DNA from: Prorocentrum cordatum
Taxonomy: Eukaryota > Sar > Dinophyceae > Prorocentrales > Prorocentraceae
Length of the DNA stretch: 64,000 nt
Assembly: GCA_963575745.1 (NCBI GenBank)
Contig: CAUYUJ010020170.1
Coordinates: 958,513 to 1,022,512, forward strand
Reading direction: 5' to 3'
Shown: positions 1-10,404 of the stretch, one piece after another
Layout of the letters: the number at the start of each line of letters is the position of its first letter
Position numbering within the stretch: position 1 is the stretch's first letter
Program-made: the position numbers and the translations under genes
The notes under the pieces: model-generated
Seen by the model: only the letters and a program-made list of their open reading frames with translations
Database searches by the model: none
What the model was told of the DNA's origin: nothing

Positions 1-56
1 TGTTGGTGGCCCTGGGACCCGGTGACGTCCCCAGAAGCCGGGGTTGACAAACGCCG

Positions 57-275
57 GAGGAAGAGGAGGAGGAGGAGGAGGAGGAGGAGGAGGAGGAGGA
101 GGAGGAGGGGAGAGGGGGAGGAGGGGGAGGAGGAGGAGGAGGAGGAGGAGGGGGAGGAGGGAGGAGGAGGAGGAGGAGGAGGAGGAGGAGGAGGAGGAGG
201 AGGAGGAGGAGGAGGAGGGGGAGGAAGACGAGCAAGGGGAGGAAGAGGAGCAAGGGGAGAAAGAGGAGGACGGGG
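57..275. repeat. (GGA)n trinucleotide tract
   Basis: Almost uninterrupted GGA/GAG triplets to about 230, then a degenerate purine-rich tail. The open frames here (poly-Gly, poly-Glu, poly-Arg) are repeat translations. I see no gene in bases 1-390. Confidence 0.95.
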
Positions 276-390
276 TTGAAACAATCATATCGTCGAGGAT
301 CCGGGGCCGACGACTGGGTCATCCGAGTGTCTGGCGGCCACCTGCTGTCCTTGCCGGTGTCTGCCGCCAGACGAGGTCGATGATGCTCAG

Positions 391-391
391 G

Positions 392-457
<66 letters not shown>

Positions 458-652
458 GCGTGTGCGTGTGCGTGTGTGTGCTTGTGCGTGTGTGTGCTTG
501 TTCGTGTGCGTGTGCGTGTGCGTGTGCGTGTGCGTGTGTGCGTGTGCGTGTGCGCGTGCGCGTGCGTGCGTGCGTGCGTGTGCGTGTGCGTGTGCGTGTG
601 CGTGTGCGTGTGCGTGTGCGTGTGCGTGTGCGTGTGTGTGTGTGTGTGTGTT
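391..652. repeat. (TG)n dinucleotide tract with GTGTGC variants
   Basis: Long TG tract interrupted by TGCG units. The Cys-Val and Thr-His open frames over it are artefacts. The sequence after the tract (TTTTGCCTAG, 651-660) resembles a polypyrimidine-AG acceptor, but no convincing exon follows. Confidence 0.95.
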
Positions 653-1335
653 TTGCCTAGCCCAGCTCTGACGATAGCACGCGGCCTGTGTTGGCTCTCA
701 CTACACCACCTGCGCCGCACTGCAGGGCTTCCGTGGACGAGCACGCGCTGGCGCCAGGAGACGCTCTGAGGATCATCGACGTTCCCTCAGAGTCACGTCC
801 TCTGAGTCAGCGATCTAGGACACCCCCGAGAGTGCGAGGGCGCGCCCTCCGTGCGAGGGCGGCGTGCCCGCCAACCCTGGGCGAGACGGCACCGGGCTCG
901 TGGCCTGCAGGGCTCACTGGCGACCGTTCCCTCTCATGGGCCTGCAACCCTCCAGGGACCGGCGCTGTCCGCTGAGAGGTGTCTTCGGCCCCTCCGGGGG
1001 CCCTGCCCCTCGGCGGCCCACTCGAGGGTCCCTGCTCTCGCCGACGCTTCCCGCCGATCGCCTCGCGCCCGTCCCCAGCGAGGCCGCTCTCGCCGCGCTT
1101 CCGTCCCAGATCTCCGACGACTTGATCTGTTCAATCCGTCATAGGAAAGGCACGGACCACCGCCACCGAGAACTCATCGGCGGGGGACCGAGCCCTGGGT
1201 GGTGGCACGCCTGAGCGTCGCCTTGTCCGGGGATGACGCTCGGGCGGGGCGTACCACCGCCCAGGGTTCGGCTCCCCACCGAGGGGTTCTCGGTGGCGGT
1301 GGTCGACGCTTCTCCTCGGAATCTGGGCGTGTTTC
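653..1335. other. GC-rich spacer, no recognised gene
   Basis: Unique-looking GC-rich DNA, open in several frames. A short stretch in one + frame around 730-800 has non-repetitive composition and could be a terminal exon of an upstream gene, but I recognise no family and cannot fix its ends. Confidence 0.4.
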
Positions 1336-1541
1336 CTCCTCCTCCTCCTCCTTATCCTCCTCCGCCTCCTCCTCCTCCTCCTCCTCCTCCGCCTCCTCCG
1401 CCTTCTCCTCCTCCGCCTCCTCCGCCTCCTCCTCCTCCCTCTCCTCCTCCTCCTCCTCCTCCTCCTCCTCCTCCGCCTCCTCTTCCGCCTTCTCCTCCTC
1501 ATCCTCCTCCTCCTCCTTCTCCTCCTCCTCCTCCTCCTGGG
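1336..1541. repeat. (CTC)n trinucleotide tract
   Basis: CTC/CCT triplets with occasional GCC and TTC. The Ser-rich and Pro-rich open frames (+), and the poly-Arg frame (-), are repeat translations. The tract is complementary to the GGA tract at 57-275. Confidence 0.95.
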
Positions 1542-1838
1542 GCGATTAGAGCTGAATTCAGGGCGACAAATCACCCCCGGAGAAAGGGTCGGGAGCTGTC
1601 TCGGGCTGCGGATGGAACAACAGCATGCCGTCGGGCGCCAAGGGTTGCAACTCCGCGTGGAGACTCCAGAGACTCGGCTGAAGGCCAGTACGCCGGCAAC
1701 GATGATTCGCGAGCGCACTCAAGAGGGGCACGTGTTGGAGCCTCGCTTCCTCCTGCCAGGTGCTGCCCGAGCCTCGCCCGCCGCGCGCGGCCGCTTCCCC
1801 GCCGCGCCCGCTGGCGGTCGAGCGGTGCCGCGGCCGTG
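1542..1838 (+). other. Leader region of the TMEM144-like gene
   Basis: Sequence upstream of the ATG at 1839. A pyrimidine-rich run ends in AG at 1821-1822, 16 nt before the ATG. It could be a spliced-leader acceptor, since dinoflagellate mRNAs are trans-spliced. That is inference; I saw no promoter motif and no spliced-leader relic. Confidence 0.3.
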
Positions 1839-1892
1839 ATGGCGGGGGAGGCCTTCGGCTTCCTCTCCGTTTGCTTCGCGTGCCTGCTATAC
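1839..1892 (+). CDS. TMEM144-like exon 1
   Basis: ATG at 1839, chosen because it starts MAGEAFGFLSVCFACLLY, which aligns residue for residue with the start of helix 1 in TMEM144 proteins. The exon must end at the TAC codon (1890-1892), because exon 2 supplies GSYFVP directly after it. The following bases, TGGCCA, are neither a GT nor a GC donor. Confidence 0.75.
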
Positions 1893-4800
1893 TGGCCACC
1901 CATCAAACCACCCCAACCCGACCCGAAGGCTCAGATTTACCCTCGGTTTCTAGTGGGGGGGGATCGGGAAACATCGAACAAACACATGTGGAATCCTTGC
2001 CCCCCCCCAACCCGAAATTCGGGTCTTCGGGTTGGGTTGGGGTGGTCTGGTAGGTAGTCATATACCCGAGGAGAGACCACGGCAGAAGCAGAAGCGCTCG
2101 GAGGCCCGCGCGCGTTCCTCGGCTCCGCGATGGGCCCCCGTGGCGGCGCCTCCGGCGCCGCCCCGGGCGCTCTCCGCGCGCCAGGGACGGGAGGCCCAGC
2201 GCCGATTCGAGGCATTCGCGCGGGCCTCCGGACGTTTCTATGTGATGCCGTCGCTGCTCCTCGACGTACGGCTCCTATTTCGTGCCCGCGCGGAAGTACG
2301 AGATTCACGATGGCGTGGTGTTCCAGTGGTTCCAGTGCAGCTCGCAGGCTGAAGCCCGACGCCCGCACGCGTGTCTGTTTTGCAATACTTTATCCAGAAT
2401 GCGCGTCTGTGCCTGTGCGTGTGTGTGTGTCTGTGTGTGTGTGTGTGTGTGCGTGAGTCTGCGTGTGCGTGTCTGCTTGTGTGTGTGTCAATATCTGTCT
2501 GTGTGTGTTAGTATATATTATTGTGTATGTGTCTTGTATGTGTGCTCTTGTGTGTGCGGGTAATTATTCGTGCGGGTGCGCGCGCGCGTCCGTTCGATTG
2601 TGCTGTTGGTGGTGCGGCTCGGAGCGTCGACGTGAGGTTCTCGGACGAAAGGCGTGGGCCTTCAGCCTGCGTCGCAGCGGCGTTCTGCTGTTCGGTCTCA
2701 TGTGCGGCATGGTGCGGAATTGCTGGAACACTGGGAGCGAGTCCAGCCCGGGGTTCTACGTCTGCCCCGAGGGGCTCATCGGCGGTCTGGTGTTCGTACT
2801 GGCGAACGCCACCGCTAACCTCGCGGTGAAGACCTGCGGCATCGGGGTCTACTACACCATGCACGAGGTGTCGAACCTGGGGGTGACGTTCGTCGTTGGC
2901 GTCTTCGGCAGCCGCCTCGGGGAGGAGGGGAAAGGTGAAAGGGGAGGGGGAGAAGGAAGTGTCGTTCGGGGAGGTCTTTCCCTCTGGTGCCTTAGCGAAC
3001 ATCCCTGGCGCTTTGCTCAAACAGTGCAACATTATTAATGCTGGTTCTGTTGCCTCACATCTAGTTTTAAACAATCGTGTTACTAGTATGTATCGTGGCC
3101 TTCGGTCCATTCCGCCGCCATGGCAAGGTTGTAGGTTGGATGCCTCTTGGATGTCTGTTCGGATCTCTTGGGCGGCCTCTCGGGACCCTCTTGGAGGCGG
3201 TTTTGGAGCCTATCGGGGTCTCGTCGGGGCCTCTTGGGGCCTGAGTTTGGGGCCTCTTGGGGTTCTCCTGGAGCTTCTGGGGGCGTCTCGGGGGCGTGCT
3301 GGCGGTCTCGGAGGTCGTCTTGGGGCGAAGGGCTCGACATGTCGATTCGAGTTCTCCCACTGGGGCTCCTCTTGGGCTCTTATTGGGGCCCCTTTGGGCC
3401 GTCTTAAGCGCCTCTTAGGGTGTATTGGGGCTCTCGAGCCGCCTGGGGCCCTCTTGGAGACCTTTTGGGCCTTTGGGGGCGATCTTGGCGGCTTCTTGGG
3501 CTGTTTTGGAACGTCGAAAGCACGCAAAAGTGAGAACGCCAAGATCCTTCAAGAAACTAGGAACATCAATGATTATGGCCTCCCGGAGCCCTTTTGGAAG
3601 TGCTCTTGGAGCCCTCTTGGAGCATCCCAGCGGCGTCTTGGGCCTTCGGGGGGCAATTCGGAGCTTATCGGAGCGACCTTTCGCCGTCTCGGGGGCCTCT
3701 TGGACCATTGTGGATGCCACTCGAGGCCCTCCTGGCCCGTCTTGGGGTCCTCTGGCCTCTGAAACAGCCACGCGGGGACATGCGCCAAGCCCAAGCGACG
3801 CGCCCCAAGAGATTCGAGCTTTTGGAGCCGGGGCCCCAGAATATGCATTCGCACAGGACTGGGGAGGAATAACTTCAAGGGACCTGAGGACACTTCGACT
3901 CGTGCCTCAGCGAACCGTGGCGGATATGCATGAATAGCAGAGGCACGTGGGCACAGACCGTTCATATAGAGAGAGAGGGAGGGAGAGAGAGGGAGGGAGA
4001 GACACATAATTTCTCCACTCGAAAGACTAACAGGACTCACTTCCCTCCGAGCTCGGACTTATCGGGACGCCCTTTGACATTGCAACTTTCGAACGTGTCT
4101 GTCTCTTCGTTCATTTCCCGCATGAATTTTAACCATCCCAGCTCGACAGGTATCGACCGCCCCCTCGTGCCTGTCAAATTGAACCATGCGTGAGGGAACC
4201 CCTTGGAAACAATGGCATCAAGTACACACGCGCGCGCACACATGCCACAATCGCACCACCACATCAGTGGTGCAAGCATACCAAGACCAACACGTCAAAG
4301 ACCTCAGGCGTTCCATCACAAGTGTTGCAGATTGCATGCCCGCGCGCATGCGTTGAGACCATAGGAACGCCATATGAGTTCGGCAACTCGTCCAGAACCC
4401 TCATTATCGGTTGATCACGCGTGGCATCGAAGCATTTCAAGGTAGAGCTCTTCAAGCACACGTAACTGTTTATATATATATATGAAGCAAACATGTTTTT
4501 TTTCAACAGAGAGTATGCTTGATGTCTAGAACTTCTGCGCGCGCGCACTCCCTCAACATCACCAGCACCAGCGCCATCGCATCATCGCCGTTCTCGTCAC
4601 CGCCACTCACCAGCACTGCTGCCTTCATCAGCGAACCACCTTCATCACCGACACATGGACATCACCGTCATCGTCGTCACCACCATCGGCGTAGTCATTG
4701 GCTTTCCCGCCATGGTCATCATCATCAGCATCATCACCACCACCATCACCATCATCACCATCATCGTCATCATCACCATCATCGTCATCATCACCAGCGC

Positions 4801-7778
4801 GGAAAGTTGCCAACGACAAGCGTCATCGCGGCCTCTCTGCTGTGCCAATCCAGCTTGCCGGCCTGCCGCTTTGCGCGCGAGCTTGCGCGTGCAAGCGAGG
4901 CCGCAGAGATGCGCCAGCCAGGGCCAAGCAGTCACCGCCGTCGCCGCCGCCGTCGTCGCCGCCGTAGTCGCCGCCGTCGTCGCCGTCGTCGTCGTCGTCC
5001 GTGACTGGCTGGCGGGCGCCTCGCTCCGCGACGGACGGGTCGGTGGCGCGCTCGCTGCACACCTCCTCCTCCTCCAGCAGACCTTCGACGTCGCGTCATC
5101 CTCCCCATCCCCTCCCCCGCCCCTTCTCCTTCCCCCCCCTCCTCCTCCTCCTCCTCCTCCTCCTCCTCCTCCTCCTCCTCCTCCTCCTCCTCCTCTGCAT
5201 AAGCCATTTACCTTTTATGCCTTTCGGCTATTTTCCGCCCGTCGCCGCACTGGGCTGGCTGCTCAGGACGTGCCACGGCTCGCTGAAGCTGTCAGGGTAG
5301 CGATTCGCCTTCCGCTGCTGGGGCCCCATGCACGATTTTGGGCTCAGCGGTCAGCTCTGAGGCGCACTGGCGGTGAACGCGTTGCGCCTCCAGGCCGCGC
5401 TCCACCTTTGCATAAGCCATGACCTCCCAGGCCTCTGGATGATGGTCTGTCCGGCACCCTGTGCTCTCGGAAGATCCATCGATATCCACGGTTGCGGAAG
5501 CAGGCGTGGGCGGCAGGCATTGGTCTGAGGCACATCCTGACAAAAACACCCTCCTCTTCATCCTCCTCATCCTCCTCTCGTCGTCACATTTCCCCTTCTC
5601 CCATCTTTCTCCCTCCCCGTCCTCCTTCCCTTCTCCCCCTCTTCTTCCTCCTCGTCCATCTTTTCCTCCTCCTCCTCCCTCTCCTCGCCGATCTCCTGAG
5701 GGCACCGGTAGCCCCAGATTTCCGACAGTGAGGTTTTTCAGTCCGGGCGTTTTGTTTCAGTTTCGGGAGGCACCTACGAATGGGTGCCCAGGGTTGCCGC
5801 CTCCTTGCGAGACTGCTCACTGATCCCAAGGGATAGAATCTCGTCGCCATCGTTGGACAGCCGCCTCGAGATCCTGAAGTATCTGGGGTTTCGGGCAGGG
5901 CGGCGTCCAAAGAGCAGATCCTCTGCATCCGTTGTGGTGGCTGGTCGCACGGGAGGAGTTTAAAACTTGGTCGTTCTTGTACGGTTCCCACACGTAAAGG
6001 TCTGGAACTCTTGGCTCAAAATCGGAAGGGGCACGGCCCGAGTCCAAGAATTCGTGCCTTGATTGATTGGGCGGTTCCTCTTCTTAGGCTTGGCCTTTCC
6101 GCCGCCCCTCCGAGCCATGTTGCTCCGACCGTCGTGCGAACCATATTTTCCAGTGCGAGCACGGCCCCCTCCTATAAGCAGCGCGTGTCGCCCTTATTGG
6201 AGCGCGTTCGTCTGAAGGAACAGGCCAACGCGGCCCATTCCAGGGGACAAATGTTGTTTCTTGGTTGGTTTGGCTAGTAGGTCCCACTCAGGATGCTTCC
6301 CCCAAGTGTTGGTTCAATCAGGCTCGGCCTCATTGAATAGTTAGTGCGGTGCACTCCCCTTCGGGTCCTTCCGTTCTGTGCCTTATTCTTCGCTTTCCTC
6401 GCTGTCTCGCCCTGGCATCATTGTCACGGGTAGCTCCTTGTGTTGGCATCTGTCAGTCGAAAAGGGGGGGGGGCGGATTTTGTCCGTGTTGACGGGTGTC
6501 CGCAGCAAGCAGGTACAGACTCGCGGCGTCGAGCTCACTCCGGAGCGGTGCGATTTGTTTTTTTCCCCAATTTCAATTCGCACGCCTTCGTGACCCGAAT
6601 TGGCACGTCTGATATTGCTTGGGTCGCCAGAGGGAGGACAAACAAGACTAGACGGGCAGCTCGTCTTTCAGAGGGGCGCTTCCCGCAACGAACTGGAGCA
6701 CTTGCAGGCACTGAGTAGGAAGGGGGCTTAGGACAGGAGGGCGTGCAGCAGCATCTCCGATGCCGTATTTCGTACTGTCTTCCCCGTCCTCCTCCAGCCT
6801 CCGCTTCCCTGCAACCTCCCCGTTCCCTCCGTCCCCTCCTGCCTGCAGTTGCCTCCATGCGTTCCTCTCTCTCTCTCCCCGTGCCCTTCCCCCCCCCGTG
6901 CAGCATCGCGACACATCACGACTTGTGCCCCGTACCTGATCTTCCTGCTGCTTTTCCAGTCGAATCGGTTTGTCATCGCCGCGGGGCGCGAAACTGGGCG
7001 GAAACGTCCAGTCTGTGAAAAATTACAGCGCCCAGATCTCAGGGCCATCTTGCCCCTTCCCTCATTCCTCCTGCTCACCTCCCCCCCTATCCTGGGAGGT
7101 CAAATGCAGTATCGGCCCTGGTATATCCGTGTTCGAAAACGGGAATCCCTTTTCAATCCCGCATTATCACGCTTAGTTTTGTTTTATCATGTTTAATCCT
7201 ATTTGAACCGTCTTGTATTCGCGGCCCGAATGCGGCGGGCTTACTCACCCTGAACCTTCTTTGCGAAGACCTCCCAGGAGTTCCTTCTTGACCCTCCTCC
7301 CAGCCTTCTCCGGCCGGGGATCGGCAACAAAAAACGAGGCCCCCGCTTCGGCATCCCGGCGACGCCGCCGAGCTCCGTGACGCTTGCTGGCGTGGGGGTC
7401 GCCCTGGCTCCCCGGATGCCACCCGCTGCGCCCAGTCGTCGTCCGCAGTGGTCGCCGTGACGACAGACATCCAACGCAAGATGAAGGTTTCTCTCAGTTC
7501 TCGGCGTTTGGGGTCCTCGCCGGGCCCCAGGACCACCAGAAAACGGCTTGGGTCGGAAAGCGGGCCGTGGGGGAAAAAGGTCAGGACTTCCAGGGGCCCT
7601 AAATAGCGCGTCGGATGTCTGGGGAAGGGCGACGACGACGAAGACGGACGACGACGGGCGCCGACGGACAAAGCGCCTTCGTTCGTCTTCATCTTTTGTC
7701 GTCCGTCGCCAGTCGTCCATCATCGTCCTCGTCGTTGTCGTCGTCGTCGTTGTCGTCGTCGTCGTTGTCGTCGTCGTT

Positions 7779-7817
<39 letters not shown>

Positions 7818-10371
7818 CCCACGCCCAGGAGGAGCAGGGAAGAGGAAGTTGTTGTTGCTGCAATTTCTGTGTGTTTTCGACAGGTTTCGGTTGACACCTT
7901 TGTTTCTCGGGGTGTCCTGGGATATCCAGGATAAGGAGGCGGTAGACGAGGATGTGGTCTGGGGTTCCTGGGGGTTCTTGAAGGTCCAGATTTGGGAGAG
8001 TCTGGGGTGAGGGTGGGATTCTCCGCCTTCCACTCCCCCCGCCTCCACCCCATTTCCCACCCCTGGCCAGAGCACTTACATTTGTGCATGGGGGTGCGCC
8101 GACCTGCAACCGGCGCTCTTGCGGCCTGGTAGTGCTTCGAGAGATGGCTGGCGGGGCACATGGCATACAGTCGGGGCCCTGAAGAAAGAACCCTTTACGT
8201 TGGGGAGGGGCTCGGTGTTCCTTGATTGTTTCAAAGTTTGCCTCGGGTTTTCCTGGGGTTCCCATAGGAAATCGAGGTTGAACTTATGGGAAAAGGGGGC
8301 CCCGTTCCTTATTTAGGGTTCCTTAGGTCAACGCCCCGACTGCACAACCGTACAAGAGACTCTGCCCAAATCTGAGGGAACATATCCTCGATGAGGTGGG
8401 CACTTCAGACACCTGATCGAATTCCAGAGCGTAGAAGGCGGCAGCTTCCCAACTGATGGGAAAGGGACTCCAGGATGCGCTGGCTGACCAAGGAGGAGGA
8501 GGAGGAGGAGGAGGAGGAGGAGGCCCACGAGGAAGAATCAGATAAATGGGGGAGGAGGGAAAAGGGCGATGGCGGGGGCTGTGGGGCTAGGGCATCTCCC
8601 CGAATTGGATGGCCGCCTCCACTTCTTTTCAGCAGGTCCCTCGGCCCCCCCCCGGGGCCGCGCGCTGGCCTCGGGCCGTGCTCTGCGAGCCCCCCCCTTG
8701 GACGCCCCACTCTCCGGCGCTCCCGGGAGGTTGTGATCGGCGCGGTGCCGATCGCGTTCATGGAGCCGGAGGTCGCGAACGGGAGGGCTGTGGACCCGCC
8801 AGCGGCGCCAGAGCTGATGGAGCCGCCGCTGGACATCGGCCACGAGAACGAAAAGATGCCCAAAAGACAGTCGTCGGGGGTGGACAGACCTCCTACCCTG
8901 ACACGTCGATTAATGAATTGGCCGTTTTCGGTTCGCGAGAGGGCGTCGCGGCCGTCATTTTTGCGGGTCCGGGTCCGTCGGTTTCGGCCCCAGACCGTTT
9001 TCACTAAGGGGAGGTCTACTAAAGGGAGGCTTGTCCACCGCCGAAGTCGGGGCGCTCCAGAGGGCGAATCTCGAGGGAGGTCTAGTCCGTCTTGGGGCCG
9101 TCTGGGAGGCACGCCAGGAGCCTCTGAGGCCATCTCGGGGCCATCCAGGGGCCGTCCAAGGGGCATCCGTCATGGCCGTCTTCGCATCTGTCTGGGGCCT
9201 CTCGGGCTTTTTTGAATCCTCTGAAGACCACCTTGGTGGGGCCATCTTGAGATGAAAAGTGCGGCGTGCGCAACGTGTGCAAACACCCAGACTGATCTTG
9301 TCTATTCTTGGCTTTTGGAGGGCCCTCCGCGGAACCACATAACGGCATAAGCATTAATTTTCGGAACTCCGCGCTGTTTTCTGGCCCCGTCCCCTGGCGG
9401 CGCCTCTGGCGCCGCCCCTTGCACGCCACGGAGGGGACTCGGCAGATCCAAGAAATTTGCGCGGAGCACCGAACTTTTGTACTTCTGCATGCTTGTTCCT
9501 CTTCATGGGGGGGAGGGGGCTCCCCCAGCGAGCTCATCAGTGAGATCTGGAGGTCACGAAAGCTGGAGCTACTCGCACGCCTTCCCAGCCCAGCACCGGC
9601 GCAGCATGCGGCGGTGTGGGAGGGGGCGGCAGAACGCCGTGCAGGCAGACTCTCGCCGGAGCCTGCGCGAGGAATGGCACCGGAGAGTGGGGCGCCAAGA
9701 TCTGTTTGGGGGCTCGGAAACTCCAGGGCCGGCCGATCCTGGGGCGCTCCAGAGGGTCTGGACGCCCCAAATGGGTACGGAAAGAATGGCTGCAATGCCC
9801 AACAGCAGTCCCTGTCCACTCTGAATAGGACTCGCTGTCCGCGCCTCCGCGGCCTGTGTCCATTCGAGACAGAAGGCCGCCTGCCCAACAGCGGCCGCAG
9901 TTGGTTCGGGACAGCATTTGCTGTTGGCTTTGTGCCCATTCTTTCCGTACCCACTTCGGGAGTCCAAATCTGTTGAGGCAAGGCCCGCGCCTTCCAAGAA
10001 GCAGCCTCCTTCCAAGAAGCCGTCCCCCCTCTCCCCCGAGTTGTAAGTCGGGCATGTCCCTTTCCAGGAGGAGTCTGGAGAAATAGCCCCAACAGATGAC
10101 ATGGGGACGATTTTTCGATGGCTGTCTGACCATTTGCTGTTGGCATTGTGCCCACTGTTTCCGTGCCCATTTCGGGCGTCCGAATGTTTGGGGGCTCGGA
10201 AACTCCGGGGCCGGCCGCTCCCGGGGCGCTCCTCGAGGGCGCCCCGCCCTCCCGCGGGGCCCGGGGCGCGCCGGAGCAGGGCGCCCTCCTCTGCCTCGGC
10301 GGGAGGCCCGCGCAGGCCCAGCGGGGGCGGGGAGGGAGGCAGGGCCGGAGGGCTGGGAGATCCGAGGGGGA

Positions 10372-10404
<33 letters not shown>

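Noticed and set aside
5990-6030. Possible spliced-leader relic (TTGGCTCAA)
   Set aside because: Only a short match; the conserved upstream part of the dinoflagellate leader is missing.
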